A stretch of 64,000 nt of DNA from Cupriavidus nantongensis. Its GTDB lineage: Bacteria; Pseudomonadota; Gammaproteobacteria; Burkholderiales; Burkholderiaceae. The notes under the pieces were generated by a model. That model made no database searches, was not told where the DNA came from, and saw only the letters and a list, made by a program, of their open reading frames with translations. The translations under genes and the position numbers were made by a program. The stretch is from NCBI RefSeq assembly GCF_001598055.1, contig NZ_CP014844.1, forward strand, positions 1,914,967 through 1,978,966. The letters are read 5' to 3'. Shown one piece after another: positions 1-10,000 of the stretch; positions within the stretch are counted from its first letter, which is position 1, and each line of letters starts with the position of its first letter.

Positions 1-741
1 GGTCATGGCGACCGAACCCATGAGCGTGGAGTTGGTCGGCACGGTATAGACCGGCTTGGCACTCTTGACCCCGGCGGCGCGGGCGCCCGCGTTGGCCACG
101 GTTTCCGCGGTGGTTTCGAGCGTGCTCTGCGCCGGGCCGAAGCTCGTGGGGAAGCTCATGCCGCCGCTCGCGCCACGCCCCCCGTTGCGCCCCTCGGCGG
201 GCTTTGCGTGGTCCGGCTCGACCCACCGCACGCCGCCCTCCATGCCGGCCTCGTCGCCGCCCTGCAGCCCCAGGCCCACAGGCAGGTCCGCATGGCCGCC
301 GCCGCGCCCGCCGATGCTGTCCAGACGCCGCTGCAGGTCGGCGAGCAGCCCTTCGGTCTGCTGGCGCGCGCTGGCCGCCTGCTCTTGGTCGCGGCGCAGG
401 TTGGACCGCTCGGATTCGAGCGCCGAGTTGATGCGCTGGTCGATGGAGTTCTCGCGCTGGCGCAGCCGCTGGTTCTCTTCACGCTGCGACTTGTTGTCCG
501 AGAGCGCGGTCTGAAGCTCGGTGCGCAACTGCTTCACTTGGGCAACGAGCGTCGCCACGGTGTCGCGCGGGGTGTCGCCTTCGATGCCCAGCGCCTTCAT
601 TTCATCGGGCGTGAGCTGGGCACCGTTGTCCGCCGCGGGTGGCGCCGTGCTGCCTCCACCCGAGAACAGCCGGATACCGACGAACAGCACCAGGATGGCG
701 ACAGGGATCATCAGCCACTTGAGCAGGCCGTTACTGCGCAT
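1..741 (-). CDS. TIGR03752-family ICE conjugation protein (partial, 3' end outside window)
   Basis: The first 247 residues are present and the frame is open to the window edge. There is an N-terminal membrane helix (residues 7-25, rich in Leu/Ile/Val), then a coiled coil (about 60-130) with many Gln, Glu and Arg, then a Gly-rich linker. This matches the TIGR03752 family, which fills a TraB/VirB10-like role: spanning the envelope as part of the type G conjugation channel. The ATG at 741 overlaps the end of the next gene by 11 bp, so both are co-transcribed in one minus-strand operon. Family assignment is from recognition of the sequence; the VirB10-like role is family knowledge. Confidence 0.88.
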   Translation of the reverse strand, partial: MRSNGLLKWLMIPVAILVLFVGIRLFSGGGSTAPPAADNGAQLTPDEMKALGIEGDTPRDTVATLVAQVKQLRTELQTALSDNKSQREENQRLRQRENSIDQRINSALESERSNLRRDQEQAASARQQTEGLLADLQRRLDSIGGRGGGHADLPVGLGLQGGDEAGMEGGVRWVEPDHAKPAEGRNGGRGASGGMSFPTSFGPAQSTLETTAETVANAGARAAGVKSAKPVYTVPTNSTLMGSVAMT

Positions 742-1642
742 GGCGGGCCTCCTTGGCGTTCTCGTCGCCGTCCGGCTGCGGCAGATGCACGGCCGGGTCG
801 AAGCGGTGAATGGCCGGCAGCAGCGATTGCGCGAGGCCGCGGCCGCGCGTGACCAGGTACAGGACGGTCGTGTCCTCGGGCGTGCCGCGCGGGCCCAGCG
901 CCTCGTGCTGGAAGGTGGCGGTGAGGAAATCGCCTTGCAGCACGCGCGGGTCGAGCGTGATCCAGCCGCCGCTGCCGTTGGTCAGGCGCACGGCAGTGAC
1001 CCACTGGTCCTCCAGGCGCCACGACGCGAGCGCGACCGCGCGCACGGGCAGCGTTGGCATCAGTGTGTCCAGGTCGAGGTCGCGGCGCAGGTTGACCCGC
1101 ATGACGCCCGGAAGCGGCTCGACGGTGCGCAGCGGCGCGTAGAGGTTCTGCGCGGCGAAGCGCGTCAGCACGACAGGGACCGGGGTTTCGCGCCGCGCGG
1201 TCCGCGCACCTGCCTGGCCCTGGGCGCGTGCCGGGGTCTCGGCACTGTCGGCCTGCTCGCCATAGCGTCCCGGTGCGCTGTCACCCTCGACGATGCGCAC
1301 CGGCTCCAGCTCGGCTTCCCCGTCCTTGGGTGGTTCGGCTGCGATGTCCAGCAGGATCAGCGCGCCCGTGTCGGCGTCCTGCAGTTGCAACCGCGTGGGC
1401 TCGATCGGCTCGCTGGCGCGCAGGTACACCGCGCCGCCCGCACTCTGCACGCGCAGGCGTTCGCCCACGCCCGCGGGCACGCCCACGCGCACGTTCCGGT
1501 CGATGAACACGATGCGTTCCTGACCGACCTTCAGCGGCACTGCCAGTGGCATGCGTTCCCAACGCAGGATCTCCACCGCCTGGGCGACGGGTGCCGCGGC
1601 CACGGCCAGTAGCCCCAGCAGCGCGAGTACAGGATGCTTCAT
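731..1642 (-). CDS. TIGR03749-family ICE conjugation protein
   Basis: A 303-residue exported protein. Residues 1-22 form a signal peptide ending VAQA, followed by a mature start VEILRWERMPLAV typical of TIGR03749 proteins. The family is a periplasmic or outer-membrane-associated component of the type G conjugation machine. The frame stays open far upstream, but ATG at 1,642 gives the signal peptide directly and overlaps the previous stop by 4 bp (ATGA), a sign of coupled translation. The middle (about 110-155) is a charged, Ala/Arg/Glu-rich linker. Its exact biochemical role is not established. Confidence 0.88.
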   Translation of the reverse strand: MKHPVLALLGLLAVAAAPVAQAVEILRWERMPLAVPLKVGQERIVFIDRNVRVGVPAGVGERLRVQSAGGAVYLRASEPIEPTRLQLQDADTGALILLDIAAEPPKDGEAELEPVRIVEGDSAPGRYGEQADSAETPARAQGQAGARTARRETPVPVVLTRFAAQNLYAPLRTVEPLPGVMRVNLRRDLDLDTLMPTLPVRAVALASWRLEDQWVTAVRLTNGSGGWITLDPRVLQGDFLTATFQHEALGPRGTPEDTTVLYLVTRGRGLAQSLLPAIHRFDPAVHLPQPDGDENAKEARHAQ

Positions 1643-2331
1643 GGGGTGTTTCCTCCTTGAGGCGCTTGCGGAGACAGGCCACTCGGCGCCGGGCGCGCCG
1701 GCTCCGGTGCACTGATGCGCTGGGGCGCGCCTTCGTAGCAGTCCAGCGCCAGGCCGAACGGGTTGCGGGCGGGATCGACGTCCACCCGCGTGACCTTGAT
1801 CGGATAACGCACCAGGGCGCGCTTGACCTGCTCGGCGCCGTAGTACTCGTCCGCCGTGATGTCCAGCGTCACCACCCAGTCGCGATCGGACACGGTGCGC
1901 ACGCGCGCCGTGGGGTCGTCGCCATAGCCGCGGCCGGGAATCTCGTAGATGCCGCGCACGCGCTGGCGTAGCTCGCCGGTGGAGCGGCGGTAGTCGTAGT
2001 CCGCGCGAAGGAAGGCCTGGCAGGACGGGGTGAGGTACGGCGAGAGCGTGTGGAGGTTGCGCGAGTAGTCTTCTTCGCCATTGGTCGGCCAGCGGTTCAG
2101 CGTCTGGAACACGTAGAACGTGAACGCATAGACCGATTCGGGCGGCACTTCCCACCACTTGCGGGTACTGCCAGAGCGCAGGTCGGGCGGGACGTGGATG
2201 GTCAGGTCGCGCGGCGCGCTCCACCAGCCGCCGCCCATGACCAGGGCGACAATGACCAGCGCGCCCGCGCCCAGGCGCAAGGTCTTGATGTGCGCCTGCA
2301 GGTGGGCGATCTCGTTCTTGAAGCGACTCAT
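1639..2331 (-). CDS. TIGR03746-family ICE conjugation protein (VirB8/TraE-like)
   Basis: A 230-residue inner-membrane protein. A short cytoplasmic start is followed by one membrane helix (about residues 22-40, ALVIVALVMGGGWW), then a periplasmic domain with aromatic-rich stretches such as YAFTFYVFQTLNRWP. This layout and sequence fit TIGR03746, which occupies the VirB8/TraE position of the type G apparatus. The ATG at 2,331 overlaps the upstream stop by 4 bp. The C-terminus is Pro/Ala-rich and probably disordered. The VirB8 comparison is inferred from topology. Confidence 0.88.
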   Translation of the reverse strand: MSRFKNEIAHLQAHIKTLRLGAGALVIVALVMGGGWWSAPRDLTIHVPPDLRSGSTRKWWEVPPESVYAFTFYVFQTLNRWPTNGEEDYSRNLHTLSPYLTPSCQAFLRADYDYRRSTGELRQRVRGIYEIPGRGYGDDPTARVRTVSDRDWVVTLDITADEYYGAEQVKRALVRYPIKVTRVDVDPARNPFGLALDCYEGAPQRISAPEPARPAPSGLSPQAPQGGNTP

Positions 2332-2726
2332 CGCATGCTCCTGCGGGTGGACCAGAAGCCCGAGCGCGAGATCAGCACGTGGCCGCCCACCCAGCCGGCC
2401 ATCAGCGGATGGCGCGTTGCGATGCGCCACTGCAACTGCCGATAAAGCCAGGTGTCGGGGCGCCCACGCTTGAGGCGGCGCAGGATGCCGCCGCCGATGA
2501 ACACGCCCAAGGCCACGCCCAGGACAACGAACGTCGGTGCGATGGCGATCGTGCGGAACACCCACGAAAGCGGCGCGCCGACCAGCAGGCCGGCGGCGCC
2601 GGACAGGCCGCAGCAGATCCACAGCTCGTCGGCGGTGAGGCCGCGCACGACAACGGGATGGCGGTTGAGCCGGTGCGGAAGGAACGTGACCGTCCCGTCC
2701 GCACGGACGTGCTGCTGCTCGGACAT
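2328..2726 (-). CDS. TIGR03750-family ICE conjugation membrane protein
   Basis: A 132-residue protein with two adjacent membrane helices (about residues 35-78) flanked by basic segments, a layout like VirB3/TraL. The N-terminus (MSEQQHVRADGTVTFLPHRL) is characteristic of TIGR03750. It is part of the minus-strand conjugation operon, overlapping its downstream neighbour by 4 bp. It has no catalytic motif; the likely role is structural, in the inner-membrane part of the channel. Confidence 0.88.
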   Translation of the reverse strand: MSEQQHVRADGTVTFLPHRLNRHPVVVRGLTADELWICCGLSGAAGLLVGAPLSWVFRTIAIAPTFVVLGVALGVFIGGGILRRLKRGRPDTWLYRQLQWRIATRHPLMAGWVGGHVLISRSGFWSTRRSMR

Positions 2727-2738
2727 ACCGGCCTCGCC

Positions 2739-3098
2739 TTACAGGATGCCCGTGGCTTCGGTGAGCAGCCAGATGCCGATCACGAGCAACACGGCGCCGA
2801 TGGCGACCGTGAGGCCGAATTGGCCCCACGTCTTGCGGCCGGTGTGGATCTCCGCGTAGGTTCCGTAGGCGTGGTAGCAGACGCCGATGAACATCGACGC
2901 CACCACCAGCAGGGCCACGAGCATGATGATGTCGTAGCCGTAGTTGCGGATCGTCTCCATGATGCCGTTGCCGGTGCCGCGCGTCGGGTTCTCCAACTGC
3001 GGCAGGCCTTGCGCGAACGACAGCGCGGGCAGCGCGGCGGCGCCCAGGGCCATGGCGGCGCGCTGGGCGAGACGGGAAGTGAGGATGCGGTTGTGCAT
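2739..3098 (-). CDS. TIGR03745-family ICE membrane protein
   Basis: A 119-residue small membrane protein with a cleavable-looking signal (residues 1-29, ending LSFAQG), then two hydrophobic helices (about 55-75 and 93-113) separated by a polar loop. Size and topology resemble conjugative pilin-like subunits (VirB2/TraA), but that equivalence is only inferred. It is separated by 12 bp from the TIGR03750 gene and 16 bp from the TIGR03758 gene, within the same operon. Confidence 0.87.
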   Translation of the reverse strand: MHNRILTSRLAQRAAMALGAAALPALSFAQGLPQLENPTRGTGNGIMETIRNYGYDIIMLVALLVVASMFIGVCYHAYGTYAEIHTGRKTWGQFGLTVAIGAVLLVIGIWLLTEATGIL

Positions 3099-3114
3099 GG
3101 TCGGGCCTTTCAGG

Positions 3115-3348
3115 TCAGGACAGAAGGAAGAAACTCAGGACGAGGTACATCGCGACGAAGCGGATGCAGACGCCGAGGAACTGGCGCTGGTTGAGGCGGC
3201 TCTCGGACCACCCCACGTAGGCCGTTCGGATGGCCCAGACGCCCCACACGAGCAGGACCGCGAACACGACGCCGACCAGGACGGTCGCCATTGCGGAAGG
3301 CGCGATGCCGCTGTTGGCTTGAAATGCCGAGACCTGGGCGCCGTTCAT
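3115..3348 (-). CDS. TIGR03758-family ICE membrane protein
   Basis: A 77-residue protein with two membrane helices (about residues 20-40 and 60-77), matching the TIGR03758 family of small conjugation proteins. Its stop lies 16 bp before the TIGR03745 gene, and its ATG overlaps the RAQPRD gene stop by 4 bp. No enzymatic motif is visible; it is a structural part of the type G system with no defined individual role. Confidence 0.86.
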   Translation of the reverse strand: MNGAQVSAFQANSGIAPSAMATVLVGVVFAVLLVWGVWAIRTAYVGWSESRLNQRQFLGVCIRFVAMYLVLSFFLLS

Positions 3349-3728
3349 TGCTTGCCCCTCGCAGTCGTCGCCGGCAGCGGCTCGGCCGCCCGCTCGGTGC
3401 GGTAGTCGCCGGCCAGTTCGGAGGGGTCGCGCGGCTGAGCGCGCGATGGCGTCAGGTGAAACTGGATGCCGGCGCGAACGCGCGCCAGGTCAGCCAGCAG
3501 CCGCGGGTAGTCGAAGTGGTAGCGCTCGCCCGGCTGGATGGGGGCATGCGCGGCGCTGTCCGCGACGGTGCGCTCCAGCGCGTCGAGCTGGCGCAGTGCG
3601 GCGACCAGCTCCTGGCGCTGTGCCGGGGACTCGGCCAAGGCCATCTGGGACTGACCCAGCAGGAGGGCCGTCACGAGAAAAGTGGGCACGCCGCGATGCG
3701 CGGCGCGCAGCCAGATCGAAGCCACCAT
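3345..3728 (-). CDS. RAQPRD-family ICE protein
   Basis: A 127-residue exported protein. A signal peptide (about residues 15-32, ending ALAES) precedes a helical mature domain carrying the name-giving RAQPRD motif (about residue 97). This is the first gene of the left conjugation block after the cargo insertion. In related ICEs it directly follows TIGR03747; here 14.5 kb of opposite-strand cargo separates them. Any promoter for genes 3,728 to 1 must therefore lie in 3,729-3,936 or beyond. Confidence 0.9.
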   Translation of the reverse strand: MVASIWLRAAHRGVPTFLVTALLLGQSQMALAESPAQRQELVAALRQLDALERTVADSAAHAPIQPGERYHFDYPRLLADLARVRAGIQFHLTPSRAQPRDPSELAGDYRTERAAEPLPATTARGKQ

Positions 3729-3936
3729 CGCGCCATTCCTGTGTGATCAGCAATGGTCAGATCGTGGAGATCAGGACAACTTCATGCCTCAAACAATAGG
3801 AACTGCCCGACAACCGGGTTATAGGGTGGCTGGAAACTCGCCACACTGGATAGTGGCTTGTAATGAGCATTCATTGATAGAATTGAGCAAACTTGGCAAG
3901 TGAAGGCTATGAAAGACCAACCTAGATGGTTTTCAG
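3729..3936. promoter_or_regulatory. Divergent intergenic region between conjugation block and defence operon
   Basis: 208 bp with no gene, visibly more AT-rich than its flanks. It must hold the plus-strand promoter of the defence operon. Since the cargo split the conjugation operon, it probably also holds a minus-strand promoter for the RAQPRD-TIGR03752 genes. AT-rich tracts at 3,861-3,900 are the best place for promoter elements, but I see no convincing -35/-10 pair. Confidence 0.45.
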
Positions 3937-4137
3937 ATGACTGACGCCGAAAGCGAAATCCTTACGCTTGAAGAGGTCGCGGCATACCTCAAAGCGGGCA
4001 AGCGGACGGTCTATCGCCTGGCTCAAAGGGGAGAGATCCCGGCATTCAAGTTGGGAGGGACGTGGCGTTTCCGGCGATCCGAACTGGATAGTTGGATCGC
4101 CAGCAGCATCAGCAAGATGAAACCGGAGACGGACTGA
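3937..4137 (+). CDS. Small helix-turn-helix (excisionase/MerR-like) DNA-binding protein
   Basis: A 66-residue protein that is almost entirely one HTH_17-type domain: ILTLEEVAAYLKAGKRTVYRL is the recognition unit, followed by the usual GEIPAFKLGGTWRFRRSELD wing and WI ending. Such proteins are regulators or recombination directionality factors. It is the first gene of the plus-strand defence operon, 54 bp before the helicase gene, and the only regulator-like gene there. The simplest reading is an operon regulator; a role as excisionase for the cargo island is an alternative, but no integrase is seen nearby. Confidence 0.8.
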   Translation: MTDAESEILTLEEVAAYLKAGKRTVYRLAQRGEIPAFKLGGTWRFRRSELDSWIASSISKMKPETD

Positions 4138-4191
4138 GCCTGGAAAGGTCCGCAGCCGAATAACGCCTGGGACACATGGGGGAGATCGCAG

Positions 4192-7074
4192 TTGACGAGA
4201 ATGCAGCTCTTGACACCGCAGCAACGTCAGTACGTTGCGTGGCTGCTCACGCGCCGTGCGGCGGGCGACGCCGTGGAGTCGCTGGCCTCAACACTGGTCG
4301 ACTCGCAGGTTGATCTCAATCCGCATCAGGTAGATGCCGCTCTCTTCGCCTGCCGCAATCCCCTTTCGCGCGGTGTACTCCTCGCTGATGAAGTCGGACT
4401 TGGCAAGACTATCGAAGCAGGGTTGGTCATCTCGCAGCGTTGGGTGGAACGGCGGCGCAAGATTCTCATCATCGTCCCGGCCAGCCTGCGCAAGCAGTGG
4501 CACCAGGAGCTGCAAGACAAGTTCGGCCTTCAAGGGTTGATTCTCGAAGCCAAAAGCTACAACGCGATCCGTAAGCAGGATCGACAGCATCCATTTCTGT
4601 TCGCCTCCGGCCCGGTCATCTGCTCCTACCAGTTCGCCAAGTCCAAGGCTGACGATGTCAAGAGCATCGACTGGGACCTGGTCGTCCTTGACGAAGCGCA
4701 TCGCCTGCGCAACGTCTACAAGACCAGCAACGTCATTGCCAAAACACTCAAGGAGGCGTTGTCGCACGTTCACTCCAAGGTGCTTCTGACCGCAACGCCG
4801 TTGCAGAACTCGTTGCTCGAACTCTATGGGCTGGTCAGCTTCATCGATGACCGGGTGTTCGGAGACCTTGACAGCTTTCGCTCACAATTTACTGGCCGGG
4901 AACAGGCCTTCAACGCCTTGCGTGACCGACTGGCCCCCATCTGCAAGCGCACTCTGCGCAAACAGGTTCAGCCCTATGTGTCGTATACGGCGCGCAAGGC
5001 CATCATCCAGGAATTCACGCCGTCAAACGAAGAGCAGGAACTGTCCAGACTCGTCGCTGATTACTTGCGTCGCCCCAACCTGAAGGCCATGCCCGAGGGA
5101 CAGCGCCAGCTGATTTCACTGGTGCTATGGAAGTTGCTCGCGTCCAGCTCGCACGCCATCGCAGGCGCGCTGGAGACGATGGCCAAACGGCTTCAGGGAG
5201 TGCTTGACGAAACTGCCGAGATTCCCGATCTGGCGGAAGAACTCGACGAGGACTACGAGTCGCTGGACGAAACCGCTGATGAGTGGAGCGAGCAGGAAGC
5301 CGCTTCTACGACGCCGAGCCGCTCAGAGCGGAATGCCATCGCGCAGGAAATCGAAGAACTTCGCCACTTCAAGGCGCTGGCAACCAGCATCCGCGACAAC
5401 GCCAAAGGCAAGGCGCTGCTCACTGCGCTGGATCGCGCCTTTGCCGAGCTGGACCGGTTGGGCGCGGCCAGAAAGGCCATCATCTTCACCGAGTCCAAGC
5501 GCACACAGGAGTACCTCCTCAGCTTGCTGGCTGACACGCCCTACGGCGACGGCATCGTGCTCTTCAACGGCACGAACAGCGACCAGCGTGCGCAGGCGAT
5601 CTACAAGGACTGGCTCAAACGCCACGAAGGCACTGACCGCATCACCGGCTCCAAGACTGCCGACACTCGTGCGGCACTGGTTGAGCACTTCAAGGAGCGC
5701 GGCAAGGTCATGATTGCCACCGAAGCTGGCGCCGAAGGCATCAACCTTCAGTTCTGTTCGCTCGTCATCAACTACGACCTGCCGTGGAACCCTCAGCGCA
5801 TTGAGCAGCGCATCGGGCGCTGCCACCGTTACGGACAGAAGCACGACGTGGTGGTGGTGAACTTCGTTGATCTCAGCAACGAGGCGGACAAACGCGTCTA
5901 CGAGTTGCTGGCGCAGAAGTTCCAACTTTTCGAGGGCGTGTTTGGCGCCAGCGACGAAGTGTTGGGCGCTATCGGTTCGGGTGTCGATTTCGAACGACGC
6001 ATCGCTGATATCTATCAAAACTGCCGAGAGCCCGAGGAGATTAAGTCCAGTTTCGAGCAACTCCGACTTGACCTTTCGGGAGAGATCAGCGACGCCATGG
6101 TCAAGACGCGTCAACTCCTCTTGGAGAATTTCGATGAGGAAGTGCAAGCCAAGCTCCGTGTCCGCGCGGAAGATAGCCACAGCGCCCGGAGCAGATTCGA
6201 GCAGATGCTGATGGAGCTAAGCTCCGCGGAACTGGGCGAATTTGCCAGCTTCGATGACCACGGTTTCCTCCTGCAGCGTGTGCCGGACGGCATTGATGCC
6301 AGTGCACGCGCTGGAATCGAGCTGGGACGTTATGAGTTGCCCCGTCGCTCCGGCGACGCACACCTGTACCGAATCCATCACCCGCTGGCTTCATGGGTCA
6401 CCGAGAAGGCCAAGGCCCGTACGCTTGAGGCTGCGAAGCTCGTGTTCGACTACGACGCATACGGTACCAGGGTGAGCACCCTGGAGCCTTATCGCGGCAA
6501 AGCGGGATGGCTCACACTGAAGCTGATCGAAGTCGATGCGTTGGGCAACCAGGAGCAGCACCTGCTGGTAACGGCCATCACGTCGGATGGCATCACTCTG
6601 CTGGAAGACGATCCCAGGAAGTTACTGCGCCTGCCCGCCGTTGCCCAGCCGCCCAGCCTGCTCAGCAGCGCGGACGACTCCGCACTGGCGTCCGACGTCG
6701 AAGCCCGCAAGGCCGAGCTGCTGCGCGAGATCAATCAGCGCAATCTCGGTTACTTCGAGCAAGAAGTACAGAAGCTGGATGCGTGGGCTGACGACCTGAA
6801 GTTGGGCCTTGAGCAGGAAATCAAGGAGATCGACCGGCAAATCAAGGAGGTGCGCAGCACTGCCGCCACCGCGCCGACGTTGGAAGAAAAGCTGTCCTGG
6901 CAGAAGAAGCAACGGGAGCTTGAGGGCAAGCGGAGCAAGCTCCGCCGCGATCTGTTCTCCCGGCAGGACGAAGTGGAAGCACAGCGCAACGGGCTCATCG
7001 GCCAGTTGGAATTGCAGCTTCAACAGCAAGTGGAGGAGCACATGCTGTTCACCATCGAGTGGGAACTGAAATGA
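4192..7074 (+). CDS. SNF2/RapA-like DEAD-box helicase of defence operon
   Basis: A 960-residue superfamily 2 ATPase. Visible motifs: Walker A ADEVGLGKT (65-73), DEAH (167-170), motif III ATPLQNS (201-207), and motif VI QRIGRCHRYGQ (about 537-547). The C-terminal 130 residues are a long charged coiled coil. It is expected to be a DNA translocase, as DrmD of DISARM or DpdE of the Dpd system are; it is not a clear orthologue of either. The start is TTG at 4,192, because GGGGGAG at 4,178-4,184 sits 7 nt before it; the ATG at 4,201 is 16 nt from that site. Its stop overlaps the next gene start (ATGA). Confidence 0.88.
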   Translation: MTRMQLLTPQQRQYVAWLLTRRAAGDAVESLASTLVDSQVDLNPHQVDAALFACRNPLSRGVLLADEVGLGKTIEAGLVISQRWVERRRKILIIVPASLRKQWHQELQDKFGLQGLILEAKSYNAIRKQDRQHPFLFASGPVICSYQFAKSKADDVKSIDWDLVVLDEAHRLRNVYKTSNVIAKTLKEALSHVHSKVLLTATPLQNSLLELYGLVSFIDDRVFGDLDSFRSQFTGREQAFNALRDRLAPICKRTLRKQVQPYVSYTARKAIIQEFTPSNEEQELSRLVADYLRRPNLKAMPEGQRQLISLVLWKLLASSSHAIAGALETMAKRLQGVLDETAEIPDLAEELDEDYESLDETADEWSEQEAASTTPSRSERNAIAQEIEELRHFKALATSIRDNAKGKALLTALDRAFAELDRLGAARKAIIFTESKRTQEYLLSLLADTPYGDGIVLFNGTNSDQRAQAIYKDWLKRHEGTDRITGSKTADTRAALVEHFKERGKVMIATEAGAEGINLQFCSLVINYDLPWNPQRIEQRIGRCHRYGQKHDVVVVNFVDLSNEADKRVYELLAQKFQLFEGVFGASDEVLGAIGSGVDFERRIADIYQNCREPEEIKSSFEQLRLDLSGEISDAMVKTRQLLLENFDEEVQAKLRVRAEDSHSARSRFEQMLMELSSAELGEFASFDDHGFLLQRVPDGIDASARAGIELGRYELPRRSGDAHLYRIHHPLASWVTEKAKARTLEAAKLVFDYDAYGTRVSTLEPYRGKAGWLTLKLIEVDALGNQEQHLLVTAITSDGITLLEDDPRKLLRLPAVAQPPSLLSSADDSALASDVEARKAELLREINQRNLGYFEQEVQKLDAWADDLKLGLEQEIKEIDRQIKEVRSTAATAPTLEEKLSWQKKQRELEGKRSKLRRDLFSRQDEVEAQRNGLIGQLELQLQQQVEEHMLFTIEWELK

Positions 7075-10000
7075 TGACAAAAAGAGAGATTTCTCGGGGT
7101 GCAATTTGGAGGCAGTGGGACCTGCATGTCCATACGCCCGCATCGTTTCATTGGTCGGGAGATAGGTTCGATGCCAATCTCTCTTCTGCAAAGAGCAAGA
7201 AGCTGGTCGATGAAATGATCGAGGCTATGAACAAGGCAGAACCTGCTGTGTTCGCGATCATGGATTACTGGACTTTTGACGGCTGGCTTGCACTACGAAA
7301 GCGCCTCAAGGACGAGGATGCCCCCGTCCTAAAAAAAACCGTCCTCCCAGGGATTGAACTTCGGCTTGCTGCTCCAATGAAACGGCGACTGAATGCACAC
7401 GTACTGTTCTCGAACGAGGTCGATGAACAGGTGCTCAGGGATTTCATATCTGCCTTGCGCATTGAGTTAGTGGACAGGCCACTTTCCGAGCCTGCGTTGA
7501 GAGAGCTTGCCAGGAAGGTCGGTGAGGACAAGTTGAAGCATCACGGCTTCAAAAAATCTGATGTTGATGCTTCCGACGAGAAGGCTCTGCTCGCAGGAGT
7601 GGTGATTGCGGAGATCAACGCTGACTCGTACAGGGAAGCGATTCGGAAGGTTCCGAATGAGCACGCGATCGGTCTCATGCCATTTGATACGAATGACGGA
7701 CTGGCAGAGGTCGGATGGCAAGAGCACTACGCCTATGCCATGAACCTCTTTCAAACCTCTCCGATCTTCGAGACGCGAGACGCCGATCTGCGCGGCGCAT
7801 TTGTTGGCGAGCAGACCGCCGGCAACGCCAAGTGGTTCAAAAACTTTCAAGCGGGTCTGAATAATATTCCGCGCTTGGCAGTCTCAGGAAGCGACGCCCA
7901 CTGCTTCGTTGGAACACCTGGCGACAACAACAAGCGGGGCTATGGCGACTTCCCCTCTGGGAAAAGGACGTGGATTAAAGCTGACCCAACGTTCCATGGC
8001 CTCAAGCAAGCCATTCTTGAGCCGGCGAAGCGCTCCTTCATTGGTGACAGGCCGCCCAAGGTTCAAGAAGTCGAGTCCAACAAGACCTTTTACATCGAGT
8101 CTATCGAGATTAGCAAGACAGTGGACAAAGCTGGCGTCGGGCAGTGGCTGCACGGCTGTGACATCCCCCTGAATCCTGACCTTGTCGCCGTCATTGGGAA
8201 CAAGGGAAGCGGCAAGAGCGCTTTGGCGGATGTCATCGCGACGCTCGGCAACTCCAAACAATCCAAGCACTTCAGCTTTTTAAAGAAGGATCGCTTTTGG
8301 GGCAAGACCGGCGAGCCCGCACGTCACTTCACCGGAACGCTGACCTGGCGAGACGAAAGCACCGAGTCCCGGCCATTGAATGAGTCGCCATCAGAGGAGA
8401 AGGCGGAGCTTGTTCGCTACATCCCGCAGGGCTACTTCGAAGAGCTTTGCAATGAGCACGTATCGGGCAAGTCGAACGCATTTGAGAAGGAGCTGAGGGC
8501 AGTGATCTTCTCCCATGCGAGCGAAGAAATGCGGCTTGGCGCACTCGACTTTGATCAGTTGACCGAGCAGCAGGAGCAGTCGCTCAGGAATCGCTTGGGT
8601 GAGTACCGTAAGGAGCTGGCATCGACCAACGCAGACATCGTTCGCATCGAGGAGCAGCTTCAACCGATTGAGCTGAAGAAACTCACCGATCTGCTTTTGC
8701 TTAAGGGCAAGCAGATCGAGGAACACGACAAGCTGAAGCCCGCGGAAGTCGCGGCGCCGACCGAAGCAATGAGCCCCGAGCAAAAGCAAGCGGCTGAAGG
8801 CTTGGCTGCAGCAACTCAACAGGCTGAAGCCGCCAGAAAGCGCAGCCAAGAGATTGCTGGCGAGACCACGGAACTGGCCAAACGCCAAAAGGCCATAGGG
8901 AATATTCGCGAGCAGTTGAGGTTGCTTCAACGATCTTTCGATCAAGCCGAAAAAGCTGTTTCCGACGATGTCAAACTTCTCGGCTTCGTTTGGACCGATC
9001 TCGCTGCCATCGAAATCAAGACCGCCGTTCTGGACCAGAAATCGACCGAGTTGGCAACGAAGCAAGGCGAGATAAAGATTGAGGCCGAAAAGCTGGCTGA
9101 CAGCCTCAATGCCGTCACTGCAACTCAGCAAGGCTTTACCGCAAAGTTGAACGCACCGCAGCAGCAGTATGAGGCCTACCAGCGCCAGCTTGGGGAGTGG
9201 ACTAAAAAGCGCGACGAACTCATCGGCTCAATCACCGAACCTGAGACCAAAGTCGGATTGGAAACCAGGATCGAGCAGATCAAGGAACTTCCGCAGCAGC
9301 TCAAGGCTTTGGAAGCGAGGCGTTTGCAGCTGTCCGGGGAAATCTTCGACACTCTTGATGCACAGCGGCGTGCGCGCGCGGAATTGTTCAAGCCGGTGCA
9401 GGACCTGATTCAGAAGAACGTCCTGATACGCGAGGACTACAGGCTGCAGTTTCAGGCAACGCTGGCGGCATCCGCTGATGCTATCGCCGACCAATTGTTC
9501 GCGCTGATCAAGCAAACCTCGGGTGACTTTCGCGGGCAGGACGACGCGCTGGCGACCATCAGAAGACTGTTCGATGGCCATGACCTGAACACCAAGGACG
9601 GGGCGCTAGGCTTCATTGCTTCCTTGCAGGAAAAGGTGTTGGCCGCTGCGAAGGCATCCGGTTCAGATGCCGGAATATTCAGCTTGCTGAAGAAGGGGCA
9701 GCCTGCCACGGCAGTCTATGACCTCATTTTTGGCTTGAACTTCCTTGAGCCTCGGTACTCGCTGCTCTTCCAGGACACGCAGATCGAGCAACTGTCTCCT
9801 GGCCAACGTGGCGCGCTTCTGCTGATCTTCTACTTGCTGGTGGACAAGGGAAAGACCCCCATCATTCTCGATCAGCCGGAAGAGAATCTTGACAACGAGA
9901 CGGTGTTCCGTCTGCTCGTTCCCGTTCTCTCCGAAGCCAAAAAGCAGAGGCAGATCATCATGGTTACGCACAACCCCAACCTGGCGGTTGTTTGCGATGC